Assembly (NCBI RefSeq): GCF_019704555.1
Contig: NZ_AP024745.1
Location: 11,521,501-11,585,500 of the forward strand
Length of the DNA: 64,000 nucleotides
DNA from: Actinoplanes sp. L3-i22
GTDB taxonomy: Bacteria; Actinomycetota; Actinomycetes; Mycobacteriales; Micromonosporaceae
Direction: 5' to 3'
A program made the translations under genes and the position numbers. Below are positions 46,782 through 54,921 of this stretch, piece by piece (the stretch's first letter is position 1; every line of letters begins with the position of its first letter). The notes below the pieces were generated by a model, which saw only the letters and a list, made by a program, of their open reading frames with translations, had not been told where the DNA came from and made no database searches.

Positions 46782-47849
46782 ATGAGTTCCCTTCCCGCGG
46801 GTTGGTACAAGGACCCGGCCGACACCAGCACCCAGCGCTACTGGGACGGTGAGGGCTGGCTGGGCAAGGCCATCCCGGCCGACGCGGTCCCTCCGGAGGG
46901 GCCGCCGCCGGTGGAGGCGGAGCCACCCATCACGCCCCCGCAGGCCGTCCCTGAGCAGCCGCAACAGCCGTCCTACGGCCCGCCGCCGGGCTGGGCTCCG
47001 CCCGGATCCCAGCCCCCGCCGCCGCAGGGCTGGCAGCAGCCGCCACCCGGTTGGCAACAGCCCCCGCCCGGTTGGCAACAGCCGCCGCCGGGCTGGCAGC
47101 AGCCGCCGCCACAGGGCTGGCACCAGCCCCCGCCCGGTTGGCAGCAGCCACCCGCGAATTTCCAATATCCGCAGGCCCCGCCGGGCTGGCAGCAGCCGCC
47201 GCCGGGCTGGCCGGCCCCGGCCCAGCCCCCGCACGCCTACCTCTACCCGATGCCGGAGGCCCGCCCGCACGGCCTGCCCCTGGCGAGCCTCGGGCAGCGC
47301 CTGGCCGCCCGGCTGATCGACATCGCGATCGTGCTGCTGCTCAACGTGGTGGTCAACGGCTGGTTCGCCTACCAGTGGTGGCAGGACTTCCGGCCGATCC
47401 TCAGCCACTACCTGGACCAGGTGCGGGCCAACACCCAGCCGGACATGGTGCAGCCCACCGGCCGGATGGAGTCCCTGCAGGTGGTGATCATCCTGATCGC
47501 CACCCTGCTCTGGCTGCTCTACGAGGCCCCGGCGATCGCCGGCCGCGGGCAGACGCTGGGCAAGATGATCGTCGGCATCAAGGTGGTCGGGCTGGACAGC
47601 CCGGCCCCGATCGGCTTCCGCCGCGCGTTCGGCCGCTGGGCCGGGCTCGGCATGTGGACACTGCTCTGGTCGTGCCTGATCGGCTTCGTGATCCAGTTCC
47701 TGGACTCGCTCTCCGTCACGTTCGACCCGCGCCTGCGGCAGGCCTGGCACGACAAGTCGGCGCGGACCGTCGTCGTCGCGGTCCCGCCCGGCGCCCAACC
47801 GACCGTCGAGGCCGCGCCGCGCGGCGAGAACCCAGGAGGACCAGAATGA
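46782..47849 (+). CDS. RDD-family membrane protein with DUF2510 and GWQQPPP repeats
   Basis: 355 residues. N-terminal DUF2510 motif (LPAGWYKDPADTSTQRYWDG), then a Pro/Gln/Trp-rich region (about 40-150) with near-identical GWQQPPP heptads, then an RDD domain (about 165-320) with the founding motif RLAARLIDIAIV, three TM helices and a GQTLGKMIVGIKVV loop. Function of RDD proteins is mostly unknown; transport or membrane-stress roles have been proposed. The stop overlaps the next ATG as ATGA, coupling it to the aminotransferase gene. Confidence 0.86.
   Translation: MSSLPAGWYKDPADTSTQRYWDGEGWLGKAIPADAVPPEGPPPVEAEPPITPPQAVPEQPQQPSYGPPPGWAPPGSQPPPPQGWQQPPPGWQQPPPGWQQPPPGWQQPPPQGWHQPPPGWQQPPANFQYPQAPPGWQQPPPGWPAPAQPPHAYLYPMPEARPHGLPLASLGQRLAARLIDIAIVLLLNVVVNGWFAYQWWQDFRPILSHYLDQVRANTQPDMVQPTGRMESLQVVIILIATLLWLLYEAPAIAGRGQTLGKMIVGIKVVGLDSPAPIGFRRAFGRWAGLGMWTLLWSCLIGFVIQFLDSLSVTFDPRLRQAWHDKSARTVVVAVPPGAQPTVEAAPRGENPGGPE
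47027..47160 (+). repeat. In-frame 21-bp tandem repeat (GWQQPPP)
   Basis: Consecutive 21-bp units encode GWQQPPP about six times with small variations (one GWHQPPP, one with an extra PQ) in the proline-rich part of the RDD protein. Unit sequences differ mainly at third positions, indicating repeated slippage or unequal crossing over. Confidence 0.85.
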
Positions 47850-48928
47850 CCCGCCTCACCCGCGCCGACCTGGACGCCCTGCCCGCGTACGTGCCCGGCC
47901 GCAACGTCGCCGACCTGGCCCGCGACCTGGGCATCGCCGAGGCGATCAAGCTGGCCAGCAACGAGGTGCCGTACGGCCCGCTGCCCGGTGTCGTGGAGGC
48001 GGTCACCGAGGCCGCCCGGGAGATGCACCGCTACCCGGACATGGGCGTGCTCAAGCTGCGCGACGCGCTCGCCGAGCGCTTCGGGGTGGCCGCCGAGCGG
48101 GTGGTCACCGGCTGCGGCTCGGTGGCGCTGGCCGAGGTCCTGGTCAAGGCCACCTGCATGCCGGGTGACGAGGTGCTCTACGCGTGGCGCTCGTTCGAGG
48201 CGTACCCGATCATCGCGGCCGGCGCCGGCGCGTCCAGCGTGCGGGTGCCGAACCTCGGCGACCACGGGCACGACCTCGGCGCGATGGCCGCGGCGATCAC
48301 CGACCGGACCCGCCTGATCTTCGTGTGCAACCCGAACAACCCGACCGGCACCGCGCTGCGCCGGCCGGAGCTGGACCGGTTCCTCGCGGCGGTGCCGTCG
48401 GACGTGCTGGTGGTGCTCGACGAGGCGTACCGGGAGCTGGTCACCGACCCGGCGGTGCCGGACGGCCTGGCGACCTACGGCGACCGCGCCAACATCGTGG
48501 TGCTGCGGACCATGAGCAAGGCCTGGGGCCTGGCCGGCATGCGGATGGGCTACCTGGTCGCCCAGCCCGAGGTGGCCGCCGCCGTGCGCAAGGTGCTCAC
48601 CCCGTTCTCCACCAGCCTGGTGGCGCAGGCCGCGGCGCTCGCCGCGCTGGCCCAGGAGGCCGAGGTGGTCCGCCGCTGCGCGCTGGTCACCGCGGAGCGC
48701 GACCGGGTCACCGAGGCGCTGCGCAAGCTCGCCATCGACGTCCCGGACAGCCAGGCCAACTTCGTGTGGCTGCCGCTCGGCGACCGGTCGGCGGCGTTCG
48801 GCACGGCGTGCGAGAGCCGCGGCGTGATCGTGCGTCCGTTCCAGCCGGACGGGGTCCGGGTCACGATCGGCACCCCGGAGGAGAACGACGCCTTCCTGGC
48901 CGCAGCCGAGGCCGCGCTGGCGGGCTAG
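47846..48928 (+). CDS. hisC: Histidinol-phosphate/aromatic aminotransferase (HisC/Pat type)
   Basis: 360 residues, PLP fold type I. Seen: KLASNEVPYGPLPGV, FVCNPNNPTGTAL, LDEAYRELV and the PLP-lysine motif TMSKAWGLAGMRMGY; a C-terminal Arg in RVTIGTPEEN binds the substrate carboxylate. A free-standing copy outside a his operon, 1.1 kb downstream of hppD, could act as an aromatic aminotransferase that supplies 4-hydroxyphenylpyruvate (inference); the sequence alone does not separate HisC from Pat. Confidence 0.88.
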   Translation: MTRLTRADLDALPAYVPGRNVADLARDLGIAEAIKLASNEVPYGPLPGVVEAVTEAAREMHRYPDMGVLKLRDALAERFGVAAERVVTGCGSVALAEVLVKATCMPGDEVLYAWRSFEAYPIIAAGAGASSVRVPNLGDHGHDLGAMAAAITDRTRLIFVCNPNNPTGTALRRPELDRFLAAVPSDVLVVLDEAYRELVTDPAVPDGLATYGDRANIVVLRTMSKAWGLAGMRMGYLVAQPEVAAAVRKVLTPFSTSLVAQAAALAALAQEAEVVRRCALVTAERDRVTEALRKLAIDVPDSQANFVWLPLGDRSAAFGTACESRGVIVRPFQPDGVRVTIGTPEENDAFLAAAEAALAG

Positions 48929-48944
48929 ACCTTCAAAACAAATA

Positions 48945-48981
48945 CCTGGCCGGCCCGCGAATCCGCCGCGGGCCGACCAGG
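48945..48981 (+). terminator. Intrinsic terminator after the aminotransferase gene
   Basis: Stem CCTGGCCGGCCCGCG with CGCGGGCCGACCAGG (one mismatch), seven-base loop, followed by CATTTTCCTT. Sixteen bases after the stop. Confidence 0.85.
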
Positions 48982-49070
48982 CATTTTCCTTGCGGCCGAG
49001 GTCGACGTTAGCCGTACCGATCGCGCAATTCGTCCCCTACCCGGGGCATTGACCACTAACGAGTGGTAGA

Positions 49071-50291
49071 TCAGTGCGCGGCCGCGGCCTCCGCCGAGAT
49101 CCGATGGTGGTCGTCCGCGCTGATCCGGAACGGGAACACCGAGCGCGAGGTAGCCACCAGGATCGCGGCGAACACCGCGAACAGCCCCGCGATCAGCGGC
49201 AGCGCCCCCAGCGCGCCGGCGGTCACGAACCGCTCCCCGACGAACGCCCCGCCGCCGATGCCGATCTGGAACGCCACCACGTACACCGCCGACGCGGCGT
49301 CCCGGGCGGTCGGCGCCACCCGCATCGGCGCCGCCCCGAGGAAGATCGGCACGGCCGTGAACGCGCCGCCCCACAGCAGCGTGACCAGGATCGTCGGCCC
49401 GGTCCCGAGCACCGGCGCGAGCAGCGTCACCGACCCGGCCTGCACGGCCAGCAGGATCAGCAGCACCCGCCCGGGGCTCCGGTCGACGTAGCGCCCGAGC
49501 AGGAACGTGGTCAGCAGGCCGACCGCGCCGTACCCGAGCAGCAGCACGCTCAGCCCGGCCCCGTCCAGCCCGGCGTCCCGGCGGACCAGCGGCGCGATGT
49601 ACGTGTACGCCGCGAAGTGCCCGATCACCAGCACCGCGGTCATCGCGCAGAGCCGCGCCACTTTGCCGTCCCGCAGGATCCGCACCGCGTTGAGCAGCTG
49701 CTGCCCGGTCCGGGTGGTCATGTCCCGGGGCAGCGGCGGCAGTTTCGGCAGCACCGCGAGCAGCAGGGCCACGCAGACCGCCCCGCCGACCGCCATCAGG
49801 CCGACCGCCACCCGCCAGCCCAGCCACTGTCCGAGCGCGGTGCCCAGCGGCACGCCGAGCACGATCGCCAGCGAGTTGCCCAGGAACGTCATCGCGGTCG
49901 CCTTGCCGATCTGGTCCGGCGGGGCGAGCCGGGCGATGATCGGCCCGATCACCGACCAGAACACGCCGTGGGCGAGCGCGCAGATCAGCCGGGCCGACGC
50001 CAGCACCAGAAACGTCGGGGCGAACGTCGCGGCCGCCTGGGACACGGCGAAAATCGCTACGGTTACGGCGATCAGGGTGTGCCGGGGAACCCGCATGGTG
50101 AGCGCGGTGAGCGGGATCGTGCTCAGGGCGGCGACCACGGCGTAACTCGTCAGCAGCAGGCCCACCTGGGCCTCGGTGACGTGCAGGCCGGACGAGATCT
50201 GCGGCAGCAGCCCGACCGGCAGGGTTTCGGCGGTGACGTAGAAGAACGCGGATGCTCCGAGAACGACCAGCGCGGGGCGGTTGAAACTCAC
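49071..50291 (-). CDS. MFS transporter (12 TM, DHA1-like)
   Basis: 406 residues from a GTG at 50291; longer ORF runs antisense into the ROK gene and is rejected. Twelve hydrophobic segments, with the MFS loop 2-3 region (SYAVVAALSTIPLTALTMRVPRH) and the motif-C-like GNSLAIVLGVPLGTALGQW of proton-driven exporters. Resembles AraJ/YdhP-type sugar or drug efflux proteins. Divergent from a ROK-family regulator 46 bases away, which probably controls it. Substrate unknown. Confidence 0.88.
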   Translation of the reverse strand: MSFNRPALVVLGASAFFYVTAETLPVGLLPQISSGLHVTEAQVGLLLTSYAVVAALSTIPLTALTMRVPRHTLIAVTVAIFAVSQAAATFAPTFLVLASARLICALAHGVFWSVIGPIIARLAPPDQIGKATAMTFLGNSLAIVLGVPLGTALGQWLGWRVAVGLMAVGGAVCVALLLAVLPKLPPLPRDMTTRTGQQLLNAVRILRDGKVARLCAMTAVLVIGHFAAYTYIAPLVRRDAGLDGAGLSVLLLGYGAVGLLTTFLLGRYVDRSPGRVLLILLAVQAGSVTLLAPVLGTGPTILVTLLWGGAFTAVPIFLGAAPMRVAPTARDAASAVYVVAFQIGIGGGAFVGERFVTAGALGALPLIAGLFAVFAAILVATSRSVFPFRISADDHHRISAEAAAAH

Positions 50292-50337
50292 TCCCGCAGA
50301 ATAAGCTCCGAGCAAGAGCAAAAGAAGGGGAACGGCT

Positions 50338-51780
50338 GTGACAACGCGCTCCACCGAACTTCTCCGGGTGGTCCACCACAGCCCCGGCGTCACCCGCGCC
50401 GACGCCGCCCGCCTGCTCGGCGTCGGCACCGGCGCGGCCACCGAGCTGGTCACCAAGCTCAGCCGCGCGTCGTTGCTGGTCCAGGGCCCGGCCGCGCCGA
50501 GCGGCACCCGCGGCCGGCCGACCACCGTGCTCCTGCCGCACCCGTCCGGCCCGCTCGCCGTGGCCGTCGCGATCACCCACGAGATCTGGCGGGTCGAGGT
50601 CGTCGAGCTGGGCGGCGCCAGCCCCGCCGCGCTGCAGGGCCGGCACGCGGGCGCCGCCTGGCCCGAGGTCCGCTCGGCGGTCCAGGCCGCGATCGGCAAA
50701 CTTCGCCTTCGGTACGGCGACCGCCTGCGCGCCGTCGGCGTATCCGTCCCCGGCACGGTCTCCCGCGACCTGCGCCTGGACGCGGTCGGCCCCGGCTGGC
50801 ACGACGTCGACCTGACCGCCCTCTGCCCGGACGCCGAGGTCTTCGTGGCCGGCAACGACGCGACGCTGGCCGCCACCGCCGAGTCCCGCCGCGGCGCCGC
50901 GGTGAACGCCTCGGTCGCCCTGCACCTACGGATCGAGGCCGGCCTGGGCGGCGCCGTGGTCGAGGACGGCCGCCCGGTGATCGGCGCCCGCGGCGCGGCC
51001 GGCGAGTTCGGCCACATGCCGTTCGGCGACCCGGCGATCCGCTGCCCGTGCGGCGCCCGCGGCTGCTGGGGAATCGCGGTCGACGGCCACGAACTGGCCC
51101 GCCTCCTCGGCGACCCCACCCCGGTCGACACGCTCACCTACGCCCGCCGCGTGATCACCACCGCCGCCCAGGCCCTCACCAGCACCCGGCCCGCCGACCC
51201 CTGGACCACACCCCCACCCCGCAGCCCCCGAACCACGCCGCCGCTCGACGCCCCGTGGACCACACCCTCACTCGACGCCGCCCGAACCACGCCCCCACCC
51301 GGCGCCGCCCGAACCACGTCGTCATCCGGCGACCCCCGGGCCACGCCGCCACCCGGCGACCCCCGGGCCACGCCGCCACCCGGCAGCCCCCTGGCCACGC
51401 CACCATCCGACGGCCCCCGGGCCACGCCGTCGCCCGGCGACCCCCGGGCCACGCCATCCCTCGGCGACCAGCCGGTCTCGCCGGCGACGTTCACCGCGGT
51501 CGAGGCCGTCGAGGCGGTCCGGGCCGTCGCCGCGACCCTGGGCCGGGGCATCGCCGGCCTGGTCAACGGCCTGGACGCGGACCTGGTCACGCTCGGCGGC
51601 CTCGGCGCGGACCTGCTGGCCACCGTCCCGCACGAGATCGACGCCGCCTACCGCGACGGCCTCATGTCGATCCACCGCAACGCCCCGCCACCGATCCTCG
51701 CGGCCGCCCTGGGCGACAACGGCCCGATCGCCGGCGCCGCCGAGGAAGCCTGGGCCGCTCTCCTACCCCACCTGGCATAG
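50338..51780 (+). CDS. ROK-family transcriptional regulator with minisatellite insertion
   Basis: 480 residues. N-terminal winged HTH (RVVHHSPGVTRADAARLLGVGTGAATELVTKL), then a ROK sugar-kinase fold with AGNDATLAATAE, GAAGEFGHMPFGDP and the zinc motif CPCGARGCWG. Residues about 281-380 are a Pro/Thr/Ser/Asp-rich insertion of roughly ten 9-residue units (GDPRATPPP type), after which the ROK fold resumes at FTAVEAVEAVRAV...LVTLGGLGADL. The insertion interrupts the helical part of the domain at a surface position. GTG with GAAGGGG upstream. Probably regulates the divergent MFS gene. Confidence 0.86.
   Translation: MTTRSTELLRVVHHSPGVTRADAARLLGVGTGAATELVTKLSRASLLVQGPAAPSGTRGRPTTVLLPHPSGPLAVAVAITHEIWRVEVVELGGASPAALQGRHAGAAWPEVRSAVQAAIGKLRLRYGDRLRAVGVSVPGTVSRDLRLDAVGPGWHDVDLTALCPDAEVFVAGNDATLAATAESRRGAAVNASVALHLRIEAGLGGAVVEDGRPVIGARGAAGEFGHMPFGDPAIRCPCGARGCWGIAVDGHELARLLGDPTPVDTLTYARRVITTAAQALTSTRPADPWTTPPPRSPRTTPPLDAPWTTPSLDAARTTPPPGAARTTSSSGDPRATPPPGDPRATPPPGSPLATPPSDGPRATPSPGDPRATPSLGDQPVSPATFTAVEAVEAVRAVAATLGRGIAGLVNGLDADLVTLGGLGADLLATVPHEIDAAYRDGLMSIHRNAPPPILAAALGDNGPIAGAAEEAWAALLPHLA
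51178..51480 (+). repeat. In-frame 27-bp minisatellite inside the ROK regulator
   Basis: About ten to eleven units of 27 bp encoding (G/D)(D/A)P(R/W)(A/T)TPPP and variants. The last units (about 51335-51460) are the most alike at DNA level, for instance GGCGACCCCCGGGCCACGCC recurring. The flanking ROK sequence is continuous in frame on both sides. Confidence 0.88.
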
Positions 51781-51812
51781 ACCGGTCTCCTACCCCACCC
51801 GGCATAGGCCGG
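51759..51812 (+). repeat. 27-bp tandem duplication across the ROK stop codon
   Basis: TCTCCTACCCCACC(T/C)GGCATAG(A/G)CCGG occurs twice head to tail (51759-51785, 51786-51812). The first copy contains the last codons and TAG stop of the ROK regulator; the second is non-coding. A local duplication with two mismatches. Confidence 0.9.
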
Positions 51813-51931
51813 CGGGTTGGACTGGGCCAGACATGCCCCACAAATCGGGCAAGCGAAATGACCCCGGCAATCAAAACAAGCCGAACAACCGGCATGATCC
51901 GGACAGCCGCGGCGGGCCAACCACATCACCC

Positions 51932-52023
51932 ACCCACCCGAGGGGGAAGGCCCGCTGACCATTGTCGCGAGAATTCGCAAGATCCCGCTCGCGCCCTGTG
52001 GACAACCCCGCGGTGTGGACAAC
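51932..52023 (+). repeat. Dispersed repeat family A (paired DnaA-box-like element), copy 2
   Basis: Order ACCCACCC, ATTGTCGC (51961), CAAGATC (51978), TGTGGACAAC (51997) and TGTGGACAAC (52014), i.e. spacings of 17, 19 and 17 bp. The complement TTGTCCACA equals the actinobacterial DnaA-box consensus. It fills the 246-base gap between the ROK gene and the convergent propeller gene; nothing else is recognisable there. Confidence 0.88.
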
Positions 52024-52026
52024 CGC

Positions 52027-53178
52027 TCAGAGCGCGACCAGCAACACCGTGTCCGTCACGTAGTAGTAGAGCGGCGACTCCGGATCATCCGGCCCGCCCT
52101 CACGCAGCCGCTCGATCGCCAGATAGTGCTCGGAGACCTGCACGCCGCCCAGATCCCACTTCACGTCTTCCTTCTTGAAGGCGAGCCGGATCGCGTAGAT
52201 CACCCCGCCGGTGGCGCTGTCCAGCGCGACCAAGTTGTGCTCCGGCGTGAACAGAAGCACCCGCCCGGGCACCCCGCCGAGCACCTGCGCCGGCCCGGCC
52301 CAGTTCCACAGCGTGGTCCCGTCCTCCCGGTACGCGGTCACCACGCCGTTCCCCGTCGAGACCACCACGCCGTCCGCGACGGTCGCGTCCGCCCGGTCCA
52401 GCGCGGGCGCGCGGCGCGGGGCGGTCAGCGACGTCAGCCAGCCCTGCCCGGCGCCGTCCCGGAAGCCGGCGCAGTCCGAGTTCGCCACCGCGCAGCCGAC
52501 CGCGGTGAACGGTCCGGCCGGCCAGCCCGGCGCGGCCTGCCCGGTGCCCAGGTCGTAGGCGCCGGTGGCGCACACGTACACCCCGCCGTGGGTGGTGAAC
52601 CCGTCCGCGCAGCCGGCCGGCGTCGTGACGCGCCAGCGCAGGGTTCCGGTGCTCACGTCGTACCCAAGCAGCTCTTGATCGGCAGTGACCACGACGACGC
52701 CGGAAGCGATCCGCAGGCCGGTGGGGTCCCAGACCGTCGCGGCACCGGTCCGGTGGCCGGCGTAGCCGGGCGCGTCCGGGCCGGCCGCCCGCCAGGCGAT
52801 CTTCCCGGTCCGGCCGTCGAGCGCCACCAGCGCGCCGTCCGACCACCGGGTGATCACCGTGGCGCCCTGCGCGACGACGCCGCTGAGCTGCTCCGGCCAG
52901 CGCCGCAGCGACCACCGGGTGGTGAAGACGTTCCGGCCGTAGACCGGCTCGTCGGCGCGCACCTGGTGCTTCGCGGCGTAGACCCGCAGCCGGTCCTCGA
53001 GGATCAGCGGCGCCACGTTGATCCGCCCGGTCACGCCGGGCGAGGACACCACCAGCGGTGGGTACGGCGCTTTCGACGTCGCCAGCACCTCGGCGGGCTT
53101 GAGGACTCGCCAGCCGACCAAGACGGTCGCCAGCAGCAAAAGCACCGCCACTGAAGCTCGTAGCAGCACCCGGGTCAC
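52027..53178 (-). CDS. Membrane-anchored PQQ-type beta-propeller protein
   Basis: 383 residues from GTG 53178. One N-terminal anchor helix (6-24), then an extracytoplasmic propeller with PQQ-like blades (ALDGRTGKIAWRA, YDVSTGTLRWRV, YDLGTGQAAPGW, ALDSATGGVIYAI). Four cysteines lie close together (AGCADGF, VYVCATG, VGCAVANSDCAG) and may form disulfides. Third member of a set of anchored propellers in this window (with 23688 and 43650), low in identity to each other. Function unknown. Confidence 0.8.
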   Translation of the reverse strand: MTRVLLRASVAVLLLLATVLVGWRVLKPAEVLATSKAPYPPLVVSSPGVTGRINVAPLILEDRLRVYAAKHQVRADEPVYGRNVFTTRWSLRRWPEQLSGVVAQGATVITRWSDGALVALDGRTGKIAWRAAGPDAPGYAGHRTGAATVWDPTGLRIASGVVVVTADQELLGYDVSTGTLRWRVTTPAGCADGFTTHGGVYVCATGAYDLGTGQAAPGWPAGPFTAVGCAVANSDCAGFRDGAGQGWLTSLTAPRRAPALDRADATVADGVVVSTGNGVVTAYREDGTTLWNWAGPAQVLGGVPGRVLLFTPEHNLVALDSATGGVIYAIRLAFKKEDVKWDLGGVQVSEHYLAIERLREGGPDDPESPLYYYVTDTVLLVAL

Positions 53179-53211
53179 AGCCGGGAGTATCTCAGGTTCG
53201 ATCCAGGTCGA

Positions 53212-54045
53212 TCATTCGTACCCACCGTTGATCAGCCCGAGGCGGACCAATTCGGTCAACGGCTCGACCACGTTCGCCGCGCCGAAACCCGCGAAGAGCG
53301 GGCGGGGAGCGTCCCGATGCGCCCGGGCCGGCTCGACCAGCGGCACCGGATGCGTCGCGGCCAGCGCCTCGGCGACCTCGGCCACCTCACCGCCGTCGGC
53401 CGCGAGCAGCGTGGCGACCAGCACGTTGAGGAACCCGTGATGGGTGAAACCGGTCTCCGGGTCGGTGTGCCGGGTGGCGTGCCGCAGCCCGGCGGCCAGC
53501 TTGAACGGCAACTCCCGGTCCCGGCAGGCGCAGATCACCGCGGCCAGCTCGACCGGGGTCGGGAAGAGCTCGGCGGCCAGGCCACCGACGCGGAACTTCG
53601 GCGCGATCGGCAGCCCCTCGGCCCGGGCCTCGGCCAGCGCGTCCAGCGCGCCGATCAGCCCCCAGCTCAGCGGGATCTCCGCCCAGACCTTGGTCCCCGG
53701 GTCGGCGGAGGCGAACGTCCGCAGCAGCGCCAGGCCGGGCTGCGGGTCCTCCCCACGCCGGGCCACCGCCGCCTCGACGTGCTCGATCACCATGCCGGCG
53801 GCGCGCAGCTTCTCCACGGTCGAGGGCAGCGTGCCGGCCGGGATGTCGCCGATCAGCGCCGCCACGAGCCGGGGCACCGGCTCGGAACCCACCACCGACG
53901 CCGGGACCAGCAGGTTGCCGATCAGACCCGCGAACCACGCGCTGGTGTGCTCGTGGAACTTCGACTCGGCCTCGGCGAGGCCGGTCGGGCTGGGCGGCAA
54001 CAGGGACGCGTCATCGACGAGCCCGGCATACAGCGGAGGCACCAT
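53212..54045 (-). CDS. Conserved actinobacterial protein of unknown function
   Basis: 277 residues from ATG 54045 (GTG 54054 and TTG 54057 are alternatives). Soluble, no signal or TM. Alternating short strands and Ala/Leu-rich helices, such as VWAEIPLSWGLIGALDALAEARA, APKFRVGG and ELPFKLAAGLRHATRHTDPETGFTHHGFLNVL, suggest an alpha/beta barrel-like fold; the HATRHTD...THHG cluster of histidines could bind a metal. I recognise no named family and no catalytic assignment. Confidence 0.75.
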   Translation of the reverse strand: MVPPLYAGLVDDASLLPPSPTGLAEAESKFHEHTSAWFAGLIGNLLVPASVVGSEPVPRLVAALIGDIPAGTLPSTVEKLRAAGMVIEHVEAAVARRGEDPQPGLALLRTFASADPGTKVWAEIPLSWGLIGALDALAEARAEGLPIAPKFRVGGLAAELFPTPVELAAVICACRDRELPFKLAAGLRHATRHTDPETGFTHHGFLNVLVATLLAADGGEVAEVAEALAATHPVPLVEPARAHRDAPRPLFAGFGAANVVEPLTELVRLGLINGGYE

Positions 54046-54098
54046 CGTCGACACCAACCGAACCTAACGGACCGCGCGCGAGCCGGACAACAGTGCGC

Positions 54099-54755
54099 TC
54101 AGACCGCCCAGACCGCCGTTTCGATGGACAGGGCCGTGGGCAGCGGTTTCTCCGCCGGGAACACCGGAATCCGGAAAGCGATCACCTGCCGGGGATCGGT
54201 CGTCAGGCGCATGCAGTACGCCCGGCCGGCCTCCAACTCCAAGTATTGCGATTGATATGTGACGCCGTTGGCCTCGGCGCACGCCTCCGGCCCGGCGAAC
54301 GGATCGCCGGCCGCCCGGGCCACCACCGACCGCTTCGCCAGCGGATCCGCGCTCCACACCCGCGGGTCGTCGCCGGCGCAGTTCTGCACGGTGTCGCCCT
54401 TGCCCGGGGTCGAGCAGATCAGGGACACGTCGCCGGTCCAGGCGTCCGGGCCCGGGCGCGGCGGATTCAGCAGCAGGATCGCGGTCTGCGGATACTTGTC
54501 GCCGGCGGGCAGCGGCAGATCCAACCGTTGCACGGCGGCGCCGAGCGCGGCCTGCGGCGGCTGGGCCGCCGACGGCTTCGCCTCGTCGGGCCGGTGCGAC
54601 TTGTAGAGCAGCACGCCGGTCGTGGCCGCGGCGAGCGTCATGATCACCAGGCCGGCCACGAAGTAGGCGCGGCCGAGCGTCTCCGCCCGGAACAGCACGA
54701 CCAGCACGACGGCCAGGGCCACCAGGGCGAGCGCGGCAATCAGAAGATCGGCCAT
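54099..54755 (-). CDS. Two-TM protein with extracytoplasmic domain, unknown function
   Basis: 218 residues. Two TM helices at the N-terminus (LLIAALALVALAVVLVVLF and YFVAGLVIMTLAAATTGVLLY) separated by a short loop, then a 160-residue domain with three or four cysteines (SLICSTPG, VQNCAGDD, PEACAEA, AYCMRL) likely to form disulfides outside the membrane. No family recognised. Forty-one bases upstream of the hypothetical gene at 53212 on the same strand. Confidence 0.75.
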   Translation of the reverse strand: MADLLIAALALVALAVVLVVLFRAETLGRAYFVAGLVIMTLAAATTGVLLYKSHRPDEAKPSAAQPPQAALGAAVQRLDLPLPAGDKYPQTAILLLNPPRPGPDAWTGDVSLICSTPGKGDTVQNCAGDDPRVWSADPLAKRSVVARAAGDPFAGPEACAEANGVTYQSQYLELEAGRAYCMRLTTDPRQVIAFRIPVFPAEKPLPTALSIETAVWAV

Positions 54756-54921
54756 GCGGCCAAAATACCGGGGACGCCGGTCAATGCCGCTGCTCGGGTT
54801 CCGCTTCAACATCAATTCGCCGTACGGCGGCAGCCTCTGGTTTTTGCGCGTCGGCGGCTGCGAGTCCCGTGCCTCATCGACTGCCCTGTTTGCGCCGCCG
54901 GCGCCTGCTCTGCTTGCGGCG
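54756..54921. other. Short gene-free spacer
   Basis: 166 bases between the two-TM protein and the TPR protein stop. Contains GGCGGCTGCGAG-type GC-rich text and no hairpin or motif that I can support. Confidence 0.4.

Noticed and set aside
51178..51480. CRISPR-like array in the ROK gene
   Set aside because: Units are contiguous 27-bp tandem repeats with no spacers and an open reading frame, and no cas genes are present.
49074..52178. A 1034-residue plus-strand ORF
   Set aside because: Antisense to the MFS transporter and out of frame with the ROK regulator; no start signal and no conserved motif.
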